Assembly: GCF_039541875.1 (NCBI RefSeq)
Contig: NZ_BAABHB010000020.1
Location: 1 to 64,000, forward strand
Direction: 5' to 3'
Source of the DNA: Nibrella viscosa
GTDB lineage: Bacteria > Bacteroidota > Bacteroidia > Cytophagales > Spirosomataceae
DNA length: 64,000 nucleotides
The translations under genes and the position numbers were made by a program. Each line of letters begins with the position of its first letter. The stretch's first letter is position 1. Of the stretch, positions 26,690 to 35,825 are shown one piece after another. Below the pieces are notes generated by a model. The model searched no databases. It saw only the letters and a list, made by a program, of their open reading frames with translations, and was not told the DNA's origin.

Positions 26690-26726
26690 AAAGCCCCACT
26701 TCAAGCAGGAGTGGGGCTTTTGTTTT
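26690..26726 (+). terminator. intrinsic terminator after the giant nuclease gene
   Basis: AAAGCCCCACT (26690-26700) pairs with AGTGGGGCTTT (26710-26720), followed by TTTTGTTTT. It lies 28 bases after the stop codon. Confidence 0.88.
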
Positions 26727-26796
26727 GTCGCCTTCGGCAAAACACTTTTCCGATACGCCGGTTTTGTGGTAAGTTGCAACGCATTTCTTTACAACC

Positions 26797-27039
26797 ATGT
26801 GGCAGGAAAAAGATAACAAACTCACCCGCGCCTTTACCTTTGCCGATTTCAGCGAAGCCTTTGCGTTTATGACCCGCGTGGCCCTGCTCGCCGAAAAGAT
26901 GAATCATCACCCCTGGTGGTCGAACGTCTACAACAAGGTAAGCATCGAACTGAACACACACGATGCGGGCAATATTGTCACCGACAAAGACCGTAAACTG
27001 GCGGAGGCCATTGACCTGCTGCTGGAAGAACGCGAGTAA
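26797..27039 (+). CDS. pterin-4-alpha-carbinolamine dehydratase
   Basis: An 80-residue cytosolic enzyme that dehydrates 4a-hydroxytetrahydropterin during pterin cofactor recycling. The active-site signature MNHHPWWSNVYNKV and the downstream THDAGNIVTDKDRKLA match the PCD/DCoH family. It is shorter at the N-terminus than the usual 95-115 residues but keeps the complete alpha/beta core. Its stop codon TAA is immediately followed by the ATG of rsmI, so the two are translationally linked. Confidence 0.88.
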   Translation: MWQEKDNKLTRAFTFADFSEAFAFMTRVALLAEKMNHHPWWSNVYNKVSIELNTHDAGNIVTDKDRKLAEAIDLLLEERE

Positions 27040-27771
27040 ATGAAACTATACCTTGTACCCACCCCCATCGGGAACCTCGAAGACATTACCCTCCGGGCAA
27101 TAAACATCCTCAAAGAGGCCGACGCCATTCTGGCCGAAGACACCCGCACGTCGGGCGTGCTGCTCAAACACCTAGGTATCAGCAAACCGCTGCATAGCTA
27201 CCATATCTTCAATGAACACCAAACGGTGCAGCGGATCGTTAACCAGATCAAGAGCGGCAAAACCATCGCGCTGGTCTCCGATGCCGGCACACCGGCCATT
27301 TCCGACCCTGGTTTTCTGCTGGTGCGGGAATGCCTCAGGAACGAGATACCCGTGGAGTGCCTGCCCGGCCCGACCGCTTTTGTACCGGCCCTGGTTAACT
27401 CCGGTCTGCCCGCCGACCGATTCACCTTTGAAGGCTTTCTGCCGCACAAAAAAGGCCGCCAGACCCGCCTGCAGGAGCTCGCGCAGGAGGAGCGGACGAT
27501 GATCTTTTACGAATCGCCCCACCGGCTGCTGAAAACGCTGGAACAGTTTGCCCAGTATTTTGGCTCCGACCGATTGGCGAGTGTGTCGCGTGAGTTAACT
27601 AAAGTTTATGAAGAGACCGTACGGGGCACGTTGCCCGAAATAATTGCTTACTTTGCCGAAAAAACGATTAAAGGTGAACTTGTCATTGTTGTTCAGGGAA
27701 AAGAACCGGAAAAAGGAAAACGCAAACGCGACCGCTCTACCGCCGACGTGGAGGAAGATGAAGATGAATAA
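27040..27771 (+). CDS. rsmI: 16S rRNA (cytidine(1402)-2'-O)-methyltransferase
   Basis: A 243-residue SAM-dependent methyltransferase of the tetrapyrrole-methylase fold that modifies C1402 in the ribosomal decoding centre. Characteristic motifs: LYLVPTPIGNLEDITLRA at the N-terminus, LAEDTRTSGVLLKHLGI, VSDAGTPAISDPGFLLV and PGPTAFVPALVNSGLP. The C-terminus is a charged tail (KGKRKRDRSTADVEEDEDE) beyond the family core. It abuts the pterin dehydratase gene upstream and overlaps the DUF4105 gene by 14 bases downstream. Confidence 0.95.
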   Translation: MKLYLVPTPIGNLEDITLRAINILKEADAILAEDTRTSGVLLKHLGISKPLHSYHIFNEHQTVQRIVNQIKSGKTIALVSDAGTPAISDPGFLLVRECLRNEIPVECLPGPTAFVPALVNSGLPADRFTFEGFLPHKKGRQTRLQELAQEERTMIFYESPHRLLKTLEQFAQYFGSDRLASVSRELTKVYEETVRGTLPEIIAYFAEKTIKGELVIVVQGKEPEKGKRKRDRSTADVEEDEDE

Positions 27772-28969
27772 ACACCTTTTGTTCATTATTTATTGTTCCT
27801 TATTCATTACAACTTTGTCGGTTGCCCAGCCGCTCTCCCCCTCGGCCCGCGTCAGCCTGATCACCGTATCGCCGGGTGCCGAACTGTATTCGTCGTTTGG
27901 CCACACCGCCATTCGCATCTACGACCCCGCCAACGGCCTCGATAAGGTGTACAACTACGGCACCTTCGATTTCCGGACCGAAAACTTTTACCTGAAGTTT
28001 TTGCAGGGCACGCTCCCTTACCAGCTCTCGGTAGCGGATATGTCGTCTATGGTCTACGGCTCGCAGTACGAAAACCGGTCGGTGAAGGAGCAGGTGCTGA
28101 ACCTCTCTCCTACGCAGCGGCAACGGCTGTCGGACCTGCTGGAGACGAATTATTTGCCCGAAAACCGCTCGTACCGCTATAAGTTTTACTACGATAATTG
28201 TTCGAGCCGCCCGCGTGACATTATCCTCAAAGCAGCCGCCGACAGTATTAAGTTATCGAAATCGTTTAATCTGGGCACCAAATCGTTCCGGGAGTGGATG
28301 AACGATTACCTGGGCAATCAGCCCTGGGCGCGTTTTGGCATGAATGTAGGACTGGGTCGCCCGGCCGACGAAACGGCCTCGGATTACCAGGAAATGTTTC
28401 TGCCCGAGAACCTGTACCAGCAATTTGCCCATGCCACTATTTTGCAACCCGACGGACAACCGGCTCCGCTGGTGACGGTTGATCAGACGGTGTTTCAGGC
28501 CATTCGCGCCGAACCGTTGCCGATTCCATTCTACGCAACGCCTGAGTTTGTGTTTGGGCTTCTACTGCTGCTCGTTTGCATTCTGACGGGTCGTCAGCTT
28601 ATGCGGCAACAGCCCGGCTATTGGATCGATCACCTGCTGTTTGGCTTTGCGGGTGTCTGCGGCTGGATTCTGCTGCTGCTATGGGTAGCCACCGACCACG
28701 GTGTTACGGCCTGGAATCCCTCGCTGGTGTGGCTGCCGCCTTTCCATATGCCCTTGATTTTCTGGGCTACGCAGCCGGGTCATCCCAGACGCACCATCAA
28801 CTATTTCCGGCTGACGTTTGCGCTGGCCCTGATTTCGCTGATTCTGTACGGAGCCAACGTGCCGGGGCAGGCCGACTCGCTGTTCATCCTAACGCTGCTG
28901 GTCCGCTGCGCCTACCATATGTTTATCAAGCACAAAGCCCCTCAGGCGGTGCTGACCAGTGCCGCCTGA
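27758..28969 (+). CDS. DUF4105 / Lnb-like membrane protein
   Basis: About 403 residues. The start is ATG 27758 or 27764, overlapping the end of rsmI. A signal peptide or anchor (about 1-24, ending LSVAQ) leads to a periplasmic domain with SSFGHTAIRIYDP and YYDNCSSRPRDII. These are the conserved His and Cys motifs of the DUF4105 family, related to the catalytic domain of lipoprotein intramolecular transacylase Lnb. Several C-terminal helices follow (about 275-400). The probable role is lipoprotein or envelope modification, inferred from the family only. The upstream frame is open, but starting before 27758 would run inside rsmI without a signal peptide. Confidence 0.82.
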   Translation: MKMNKHLLFIIYCSLFITTLSVAQPLSPSARVSLITVSPGAELYSSFGHTAIRIYDPANGLDKVYNYGTFDFRTENFYLKFLQGTLPYQLSVADMSSMVYGSQYENRSVKEQVLNLSPTQRQRLSDLLETNYLPENRSYRYKFYYDNCSSRPRDIILKAAADSIKLSKSFNLGTKSFREWMNDYLGNQPWARFGMNVGLGRPADETASDYQEMFLPENLYQQFAHATILQPDGQPAPLVTVDQTVFQAIRAEPLPIPFYATPEFVFGLLLLLVCILTGRQLMRQQPGYWIDHLLFGFAGVCGWILLLLWVATDHGVTAWNPSLVWLPPFHMPLIFWATQPGHPRRTINYFRLTFALALISLILYGANVPGQADSLFILTLLVRCAYHMFIKHKAPQAVLTSAA

Positions 28970-28986
28970 GTCCCAACCACTTTTTT

Positions 28987-29787
28987 ATGAACGACCTGAA
29001 TTCGCTGACGCAACAGATTAGTACCATTTCCAAACAGGCCGGGGCGTTTATCCGGCAGGAACGGCTCTCCTTCAGTCAGGAAGCCGTCGAGTATAAAGAC
29101 GTCAATAACCTGGTGTCGTACGTTGATAAGGAAGCCGAGGTGCAGTTGGTCGAGAGCCTGAGCAAGCTGCTGCCCGAAGCCGGCTTCATCACTGAAGAAG
29201 GCACCACCGGGCAACTCGCCGACCGCAACGGCCTGAACTGGGTGATTGACCCGCTCGACGGCACGGCCAATTTCATCCATAATGTCCCTATGTTCTGCGT
29301 CAGTGTGGGCCTCATCGACAAGGGTAAAACCATTGCCGGGGCAGTGTACGACATCAACCGCGACGAGTGCTACTCGGCCTACGAAGACGGAGGAGCCTGG
29401 CGCAACGGGCAGCGCATCCGGGTGTCGCCCGTCAAAACGCTGAACGAGAGTATGCTGGCTACGGGCTTTCCGTACACCCGCTTCGACCGGATGCACCGCT
29501 ACCTCAAGATCCTGGAGACGCTCATGCAGAAAACCCACGGCCTGCGCCGGATGGGCTCGGCCGCCCTCGACCTGGCCTACGTAGCCTGCGGCCGGTTTGA
29601 AGCCTTTTACGAATTCAATCTCAACTCCTGGGATATGGCCGCCGGCGTTTTGCTGGTGAAAGAAGCCGGCGGCATTGTCACCGACTTCCACGGGGGCGAC
29701 GAATTCCTTTTCCGGGGCGACGTCATTGCCGGCTGCGCCATGCAACCCGAGCTGCTGGAGGAGATACGGAGTTTTTGGGAAGATTAG
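28987..29787 (+). CDS. inositol monophosphatase family protein
   Basis: A 266-residue Mg-dependent phosphatase of the IMPase/SuhB fold. Motifs: FITEEGTT (metal Glu), WVIDPLDGTANFIHNVP (the family signature) and the C-terminal SWDMAAGVLLVKEAGG with the catalytic Asp. Likely substrates are inositol phosphates or related sugar phosphates; cysQ-like activity is an alternative. ATG 28987 is chosen because the longer open frame upstream only reads through the DUF4105 gene. It lies 17 bases after DUF4105 on the same strand. Confidence 0.9.
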   Translation: MNDLNSLTQQISTISKQAGAFIRQERLSFSQEAVEYKDVNNLVSYVDKEAEVQLVESLSKLLPEAGFITEEGTTGQLADRNGLNWVIDPLDGTANFIHNVPMFCVSVGLIDKGKTIAGAVYDINRDECYSAYEDGGAWRNGQRIRVSPVKTLNESMLATGFPYTRFDRMHRYLKILETLMQKTHGLRRMGSAALDLAYVACGRFEAFYEFNLNSWDMAAGVLLVKEAGGIVTDFHGGDEFLFRGDVIAGCAMQPELLEEIRSFWED

Positions 29788-29792
29788 TTTTT

Positions 29793-29869
29793 GTTTCAAG
29801 TTTCAGGTTCCAAGTTTCAAGTTGTTGGCTGACTCCTTAACTTGGAACCTGAAACCTGAAACTTGAAAC
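29793..29869. repeat. heptamer-based inverted repeat (TTTCAAG/TTTCAGG words)
   Basis: GTTTCAAGTTTCAGGTTCC at 29793-29811 onward is mirrored by AACTTGGAACCTGAAACC... up to 29869. Both arms are strings of seven-base words (TTTCAAG, TTTCAGG, TTCCAAG), and the right arm has one extra word. The element fills the gap between the IMPase stop and the next ATG at 29874. A related element is at 44174-44230. Confidence 0.85.
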
Positions 29870-29873
29870 AGCC

Positions 29874-30422
29874 ATGCAGGACATCGATATTCTCCGCTAC
29901 CCGATCGGGAAATTTGCGCCGGCTCAGACCTATACGTTTGAGCAGACAGAAAAAGCCATTGAGCAGATTGCGCACCTGCCGAAGAAGCTCACCGACCTGG
30001 TGGGCAAATGGGGCGACGAACGGCTGGATACCCCCTACCGGCCCGACGGCTGGACCGTCCGGATGCTGGTTCACCACATTACCGACAGCCACATCAACGC
30101 CTATGTGCGCACCAAACTGGCCTTGACGGAAGACAATCCGACCATTAAACCCTACAAAGAGGGCGAGTGGGCCAAACTGCCCGATTCACTGCTTAGCATT
30201 GCCCCCTCGCTGGTGATTCTGAGTAACCTGCACCTGCGCTGGGCTACCATTCTGGAGTCGCTGTCGGAAAAGGACCTGCAACGTACCTATCATCATCCCG
30301 AAAACGGACGCGAGTTTTCGCTGCATCAGGTCATAGCCCTGTACGCCTGGCATGGCGAACACCACTACCAGCACATTTATCAGCTGGCCACCCGGAACAA
30401 TTGGCTGGAGCACGTAGTTTAG
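29874..30422 (+). CDS. YfiT-type bacillithiol transferase / DinB-like metal hydrolase
   Basis: A 182-residue four-helix-bundle protein of the DinB/YfiT superfamily. It starts with the family hallmark RYPIGKFAP. The metal-binding histidines are visible in MLVHHITDSHINAY and YAWHGEHHYQHIY. YfiT relatives transfer bacillithiol to electrophiles, and many Bacteroidota make bacillithiol, so detoxification of reactive compounds in the cytosol is the likely role. The start codon lies four bases after the heptamer hairpin, so that hairpin may influence its translation. Confidence 0.87.
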   Translation: MQDIDILRYPIGKFAPAQTYTFEQTEKAIEQIAHLPKKLTDLVGKWGDERLDTPYRPDGWTVRMLVHHITDSHINAYVRTKLALTEDNPTIKPYKEGEWAKLPDSLLSIAPSLVILSNLHLRWATILESLSEKDLQRTYHHPENGREFSLHQVIALYAWHGEHHYQHIYQLATRNNWLEHVV

Positions 30423-30485
30423 TATAGGCTGCCGATACTATGTTAGTATAATCATACCCGGTAGCCGGGGTAATTACGCGTTTTC

Positions 30486-30659
30486 ATGCTGGAACAGATC
30501 ATAATAGGACTTGTGTTTCTGGCTGCGCTGGCTTTTCTGGGCCGGCGGGTATGGAAAAGCTTTTTTACCAAAAAAGCCGGTTGCGCAAAAGGGTGCGGAT
30601 GCGATACGGATACCCCCGTTCGTGCGGTCAGGCAATCCGGTAAAGCGTCGGCCTGGTAG
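30486..30659 (+). CDS. FeoB-associated Cys-rich small membrane protein
   Basis: A 57-residue protein missed by length cut-offs. An N-terminal transmembrane helix (LEQIIIGLVFLAALAFLG) is followed by a basic stretch (RRVWKSFFTKK) and a cysteine cluster (GCAKGCGCD). This is the layout of the small FeoB-associated Cys-rich proteins linked with ferrous iron uptake. No feoA or feoB is seen in the window, which is unusual because the family usually sits next to them. ATG 30486 to TAG 30659; the next gene begins 35 bases later. Confidence 0.72.
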   Translation: MLEQIIIGLVFLAALAFLGRRVWKSFFTKKAGCAKGCGCDTDTPVRAVRQSGKASAW

Positions 30660-30693
30660 GCTGCGTTTTATCTTTTTCCGATTTACTCAACGT

Positions 30694-32112
30694 ATGGACA
30701 CCGATGGATGCCTGTACCGGCCCGGCAACATGCTGCTGGCCGGCTTATGTCTGCTGCTTATACTGGGGGGCGTTGTTGCCTGCCAAAAGGTCAAACCTCA
30801 GCGCCCGGAAATTACCGATTTCGACGATTCCCTTACCGTCGGCAACTCGTACGTCAGCTCCCCGATTATCATCCGCATTGCCGACCTCGAACAGAAAATC
30901 AACGATAAGCTGAAGATTGTGCTGGTGAGTGAGCGTAACCTGAAGAACGAAAAACTGCGGAAGCTGGACCTGAAGGTGGAACGCTCCGGCCCTATCCGGC
31001 TCACCTACGACGGCCATAAAATGAGTTTCAGCGCCCCGCTAACTATTTACCTCAACAATCCGCTCCGGCTGAGTAAAAAGAAAGACCCCGATCGGGAGCC
31101 GTTCTGCATTATGGACGTACGGTTCCAGAGCCCACTGAACGTCCGGAACGACTGGCGGGTACAAACCAAATCGACGTTCTACAAATATGAATGGGTAAAA
31201 CCACCGTCCTTAAAGATTCTGGGTTTTAAGATACCGGTGGTGAAGACGGTGGAGAATCTGATTGAGAAGAACAAAGACAGCATCGAAATCGCCATTGACC
31301 GGGCCGTGTACCAAAACCTGCGACTGGACCAGGAACTGAGCAAAGTCTGGCGTGATATTCAGAAACCGCTGCTGATTCATAAGAAAATAGATTCGGTCTG
31401 GCTGATTCCCAAACCCTACCGGGTGCAGGTGGCGCCCATCGGCGGCAATCGGCAGAACCTGGTGCTGCCCATCCGGATTTTTCTGAACATCGGCTCGGCC
31501 TTCGGTCCCCGGCCGCAGTATGCGCTGTCGGGCAAACTACCCCGGCTGGAACGGGTGAAGTCCATCGCTATGGTCAGTGACCTCAATATGCTGACGAGTA
31601 TTTACTACGAAGACATCAATAAGATTCTGGAGAAAGAAATCCGGAACGAGAAGCTGAAAGTTGCCGGCCATATGCTCAAAATTAAAAAAGCCCGGCTGTA
31701 TGGTGGGGGAAAGACGTTGATTGTGGAGACGGAAGTAGGCGGAGCCGTCAATGGAACTCTTTTCTTTCGGGGCCGTCCCGAATTTGACACCACCCGGCAG
31801 ATGCTGATGGTCAAACATGTTGATTTTGATGTACTCACGGAGGAACTTTTGCTTTCGACCGCCGACTGGCTCCTGCACGATACGGTAAAAGACACCCTGC
31901 AAAGTCTGCTGAATGTTCCGTTACGCAGCCAGCTCAATCAGCTTCCGGATAAAGTCGAACTGGCCTTTGCCCGCAGTAAAGCGGGCCGAAAAGCGGCCCT
32001 TGGTATCAACGAGTTCAGGCTGGTTCCCCGGCAAATCGCCATCCGACCCACCAGTATCGACATTCTGCTGCACCTCGACGCCCGCGTCAACCTGGCCGTT
32101 AAACGATTGTAA
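30694..32112 (+). CDS. DUF4403 family lipoprotein
   Basis: About 472 residues from ATG 30694. An in-frame ATG at 30730 gives the same lipoprotein signal with a shorter n-region. The lipobox is LILGGVVAC, so the mature protein is probably membrane-anchored through its Cys. The body matches DUF4403: SSPIIIRIADLEQKIN near the start, IRLTYDGHKMSFSAPLTIYL, and a second half repeating a lipid-binding-like (TULIP/BPI-type) beta-rich fold. The family is widespread in Bacteroidota with no established function; envelope lipid handling is a guess. The longer open frame upstream overlaps the FeoB-associated gene and is rejected. Confidence 0.8.
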   Translation: MDTDGCLYRPGNMLLAGLCLLLILGGVVACQKVKPQRPEITDFDDSLTVGNSYVSSPIIIRIADLEQKINDKLKIVLVSERNLKNEKLRKLDLKVERSGPIRLTYDGHKMSFSAPLTIYLNNPLRLSKKKDPDREPFCIMDVRFQSPLNVRNDWRVQTKSTFYKYEWVKPPSLKILGFKIPVVKTVENLIEKNKDSIEIAIDRAVYQNLRLDQELSKVWRDIQKPLLIHKKIDSVWLIPKPYRVQVAPIGGNRQNLVLPIRIFLNIGSAFGPRPQYALSGKLPRLERVKSIAMVSDLNMLTSIYYEDINKILEKEIRNEKLKVAGHMLKIKKARLYGGGKTLIVETEVGGAVNGTLFFRGRPEFDTTRQMLMVKHVDFDVLTEELLLSTADWLLHDTVKDTLQSLLNVPLRSQLNQLPDKVELAFARSKAGRKAALGINEFRLVPRQIAIRPTSIDILLHLDARVNLAVKRL

Positions 32113-32175
32113 CATCCCGCAACGCTACCGGCGAATTTTGGCGCGCCGGCTACCCGGCGGTAAAGCTAATCCGTT

Positions 32176-32183
32176 TATCTTTG
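32176..32183 (+). promoter_or_regulatory. TATCTTTG promoter box before corA
   Basis: An exact match to TAnnTTTG, 25 bases before the corA ATG. The local context CCGTTTATCTTTGAG is almost identical to the box at 6816-6823. No TTG at the expected -33 distance. Confidence 0.5.
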
Positions 32184-32208
32184 AGCACGCCAATAATGCG
32201 GAAACCCT

Positions 32209-33288
32209 ATGGCCAGACGGCGGAAGCAACTATACAAACAAAAGCTGGGTGCCTCGCCCGGAACGCTGACCTACATCGGCCAGGAAATTGAACACGCAAC
32301 CCGCATCAAACGGATTGAGTACAACGAAGCTAACTACCAGATCGATGAGTCCGGCAAACTAACGCACTGCCAGATTCCGGCACCGGGCACGTCCCTTATT
32401 TCCTGGATCAGCGTAGATGGTATCCATGAGCCGCCGGTCATTGAAACGCTGGGGCAGCACTTCCGGCTGCATCGCCTGATGCTGGAAGATATCATGAACA
32501 CTCTCCAGAAACCTAAACTGGAGCAGTACGACGACAATACGCTGTATCTTACCCTGAAGATGCTCCGGTACAATACCACCACTCAGGAAGTAGATACAGA
32601 GCATATCAGCTTTGTGCTGGGCCGGCATTATCTCCTCTCCTTTCAGGAAGAACGGGAGGGCGATATTTTTAAACCCGTGCTGAACCGGATCGTGGCATCT
32701 GCCGGCAAAACCCGCCAGAACGGCCCCGACTACCTGCTGTATGCGCTCATAGACCTGATTGTAGATAATTACTTCCTGGTACTGGATCAGATCGGCAGTA
32801 ATGTCGATATTATCGAGGACCGCATTGTTCAGAATACCGCCGGCCAGCCGACACTGGCAACCTTGTACGGCCTGAAGCGCGAACTGGGGGTCATCCGCCG
32901 GTCGGTCTGGCCGCTCCGCGACATGCTGGGGCTGCTTGTGCGCGAAGAATCGCCCCTGATCGATGCGCACACGAACCCTTACCTGCGCGATTTGTACGAC
33001 CATGTGACGCAGGTCCTCGAAACCATTGACTCGTACCGGGAGCTGATGGCCAGCCTGCTCGATGTGTATTTGTCGACGGTGAGTAACCGCATGAACTCGG
33101 TCATGAAAACGCTGACTATCTTTTCGGCTATTTTTATGCCGCTAACCTTCATTGCCGGGATTTACGGGATGAACTTTAAGATAATGCCCGAGCTGGAAGA
33201 CCCCCTCGGCTACTACAAAGTCTGGCTTTTTATGGGCCTGCTGGCAGTAGTGATGATTATCTACTTCCGACGCCGGGGGTGGATGTGA
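32209..33288 (+). CDS. corA: CorA-type magnesium/cobalt transporter
   Basis: A 359-residue pentameric divalent-cation channel of the inner membrane. A large cytosolic N-terminal alpha/beta domain (about 1-250) leads through a long stalk helix to two transmembrane helices. The first ends in the family signature YGMNF (FIAGIYGMNFKIMPE) and the second is VWLFMGLLAVVMIIYF. Length and motif placement are normal. It is followed 23 bases later by murF-alr. No Mg-responsive leader structure was recognised upstream. Confidence 0.93.
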   Translation: MARRRKQLYKQKLGASPGTLTYIGQEIEHATRIKRIEYNEANYQIDESGKLTHCQIPAPGTSLISWISVDGIHEPPVIETLGQHFRLHRLMLEDIMNTLQKPKLEQYDDNTLYLTLKMLRYNTTTQEVDTEHISFVLGRHYLLSFQEEREGDIFKPVLNRIVASAGKTRQNGPDYLLYALIDLIVDNYFLVLDQIGSNVDIIEDRIVQNTAGQPTLATLYGLKRELGVIRRSVWPLRDMLGLLVREESPLIDAHTNPYLRDLYDHVTQVLETIDSYRELMASLLDVYLSTVSNRMNSVMKTLTIFSAIFMPLTFIAGIYGMNFKIMPELEDPLGYYKVWLFMGLLAVVMIIYFRRRGWM

Positions 33289-33311
33289 CTATATAGTGAC
33301 CGACAAGTACC

Positions 33312-35771
33312 ATGCCTGATTTAACCATCGACGCGCCATACTGGGTTACCGACAGCCGGCAGGTGATTGTGCCGGACCAGAGCGTTTTTTTTGCCATCCG
33401 GGGCGAACACCACGACGGCCATGACTACATTAGCGAGCTGTACCGCAAAGGCGTAAGGCAGTTTGTGGTGGAGATGGCCGCGCTTACCCCCGAACGACGG
33501 GCTGAACTGGCCGGTTATTCAGAGGCTCAGTTTACAGAAGTAGACAGCAGCCTGCGGGCGCTGCAGGAACTGGCGGCCCGGCACCGGAGCCAGTTCCGGA
33601 TTCCGGTGATCGGCATTACGGGCAGCAACGGCAAAACCATTGTTAAGGAATGGCTGGCACAATTGCTGGCCAGTAGTTACGTCATTGCCAAGAGCCCCCG
33701 GAGCTATAATTCGCAGGTGGGGGTACCGCTATCGGTCCGGCAGCTAAACGAAACGCATACACTGGGTATTTTTGAAGCCGGTATCTCCAAGCCGCACGAA
33801 ATGCAGGCCCTGCAACCCATTATCAGGCCTACGCTGGGCATTTTTACCAATATCGGGACAGCCCACGACGAAGGATTCCGCAGCCGCAAGCAAAAGGTGG
33901 CCGAAAAACTCCGGCTGTTTACCCAGACCGAAACGCTTATCTACCGGAAGGATTATACCAACATTGACGAGGAAATCAATCTGCTGCTGCGGGCCGTTAA
34001 CCCCACCATCCGGCTGATTCACTGGTCGCTCCGCACCGACAAATCAACTCCGGCCAAAAATGCCGTTTATCAGGCCCAGGTGAAAGGCGACTGCCTGACG
34101 CTTACCGCCGAGCACGGGCACTGGCGACTACAGCTTCCGTTTACCGACCCAGCCTCGGTAGAAAACATCATCCATTGCGTTGTGGCCCTGCTCACGCTCG
34201 GCGTGCTGGACGAAAGCCGGCTGCAAAGCCGCCTGAACCGCCTTCGATCCGTGTCTATGCGCCTGGAGCTGAAAGAAGGCATGAACGGCTGCACCATAAT
34301 CGACGACTCGTACAACAACGACATGGCCGGGCTGCAACTGGCGCTCAACTTCCTGCATCAACAGATCAACCGGGGCCGGAAAGTGGTCATTCTGTCAGAC
34401 GTGCTGCAATCCGGGCAGCGCGACGATGAGTTGTACCAGCAGATCGGCCGGCTCCTTGCCGAGCAGGGCGTCAGTCAGTTTATCGGCATTGGTCCGGTAA
34501 TCGGGCGCAACGCCGATGCCTTTACCGCTTTGCCCGATGCCCCTGAGTGTGTGTTCTATCCCGGCACTGACCAGTTTCTGACCGAGTTTCCGCTCAGCCG
34601 CCTGCACGACAGCGCCATCCTGGTGAAGGGGGCGCGCCCGTTTTCGTTCGAGCGGATCGTCAACCGGCTACAGCGCAAGGTACACGGCACCGTGCTGGAG
34701 ATCAATCTGGATGCGCTTACGCATAACCTCAATTATTACCGGGGTAAGGTAGGCCCGGGTACCAAACTCATGGTCATGGTCAAGGCCTTTGCCTACGGCA
34801 GCGGCAGCGCCGAAGTGGCCCAACTGCTCCAGTTTCACCGGGTCGACTACCTGGCCGTGGCCTATGCCGACGAGGGTGTTTTCCTGCGCCAGAACGGCAT
34901 CGACCGGCCCATTATGATCATGAACCCCGCGCCCGAAACCTTCCGGACGCTAATCGAGTACAACCTGGAGCCGGAACTGTACAGCGCCCGCATCCTTAAA
35001 GAGTTCGGCGATTTTGCCGGCACCGGCCAGGTAAAGATTCACCTGAAGCTGGACACCGGCATGCACCGGCTCGGTTTTCTGCCCAATGACCTGCCCGAGG
35101 TCATTGCCTACCTGAACGACCATCCCAACCTGCGGGTAGCCTCGGTATTCAGCCACCTCGTCGGGGCCGACGAAGCGCAGTTCAACCCATTCTCGCGGGA
35201 GCAGTACGAGCAGTTTATGAAAGGCGTTGCTACGCTGGAAAATGGCCTGGGCTACCGGCCGATCCGGCACCTGCTCAATTCGGCAGGTATTGTGCGCTTC
35301 CCGGAGTTTAAGCTGGACATGGTACGCGTCGGCATCGGCCTGTACGGCGTCGAAGCCAGCCAACTCGAAAAAGCGCAGGTGCGGCCGGTAGGTACGCTGA
35401 AAACCGTAATCAGCCAGATCAAGGAACTGAAAGCCGGCGAAACCGTCGGCTACAGCCGCCGGGGTGTACTCAACCAGGAGGCCCGCATTGCCACCATCGC
35501 GGTAGGGTACGCCGACGGCTACGACCGCCGGCTGGGCAATGGTGTAGGTCAGGTGCTCGTCAATGGCGTTTTATGCCCCACCGTCGGCAACGTTTGCATG
35601 GATATGACCATGATCGACGTTACGCAGGCCCCCGCCCTGGAAGGCGATGACGTAATCGTTTTCGGTGAGGAGATGCCGATCACCACGCTGGCCGCCCGGA
35701 TTGGTACTATTCCATATGAGCTGCTGACGGGTGTGAGCGAGCGGGTAAAGCGGGTATTTTACAAAGAGTAG
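33312..35771 (+). CDS. fused MurF / alanine racemase
   Basis: 819 residues. The N-terminal half (about 1-450) is UDP-MurNAc-tripeptide:D-Ala-D-Ala ligase, with the ATP-binding GITGSNGKTIVKEWL at about 105 and the MurF central domain (EAGISKPHEM, IDDSYNNDMAGL). The C-terminal half (about 455-819) is a PLP alanine racemase with MVMVKAFAYGSGSAEV (PLP lysine), RVGIGLYGVE and the catalytic Tyr region TVGYSRRG. The fusion couples D-Ala supply and use in peptidoglycan synthesis and is a known Bacteroidota arrangement. The first domain's P-loop and the second domain's lysine and tyrosine are intact, so both halves should be active. Confidence 0.93.
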   Translation: MPDLTIDAPYWVTDSRQVIVPDQSVFFAIRGEHHDGHDYISELYRKGVRQFVVEMAALTPERRAELAGYSEAQFTEVDSSLRALQELAARHRSQFRIPVIGITGSNGKTIVKEWLAQLLASSYVIAKSPRSYNSQVGVPLSVRQLNETHTLGIFEAGISKPHEMQALQPIIRPTLGIFTNIGTAHDEGFRSRKQKVAEKLRLFTQTETLIYRKDYTNIDEEINLLLRAVNPTIRLIHWSLRTDKSTPAKNAVYQAQVKGDCLTLTAEHGHWRLQLPFTDPASVENIIHCVVALLTLGVLDESRLQSRLNRLRSVSMRLELKEGMNGCTIIDDSYNNDMAGLQLALNFLHQQINRGRKVVILSDVLQSGQRDDELYQQIGRLLAEQGVSQFIGIGPVIGRNADAFTALPDAPECVFYPGTDQFLTEFPLSRLHDSAILVKGARPFSFERIVNRLQRKVHGTVLEINLDALTHNLNYYRGKVGPGTKLMVMVKAFAYGSGSAEVAQLLQFHRVDYLAVAYADEGVFLRQNGIDRPIMIMNPAPETFRTLIEYNLEPELYSARILKEFGDFAGTGQVKIHLKLDTGMHRLGFLPNDLPEVIAYLNDHPNLRVASVFSHLVGADEAQFNPFSREQYEQFMKGVATLENGLGYRPIRHLLNSAGIVRFPEFKLDMVRVGIGLYGVEASQLEKAQVRPVGTLKTVISQIKELKAGETVGYSRRGVLNQEARIATIAVGYADGYDRRLGNGVGQVLVNGVLCPTVGNVCMDMTMIDVTQAPALEGDDVIVFGEEMPITTLAARIGTIPYELLTGVSERVKRVFYKE

Positions 35772-35825
35772 CCACCTAAGCTTTTAGCCGACAATGTTTT
35801 ATCTTCAATTGAATAAACCTTTTCT

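Noticed and set aside
33312..35771. MurF-alanine racemase fusion as a novelty
   Set aside because: This fusion is a known arrangement in Bacteroidota and both halves look normal.
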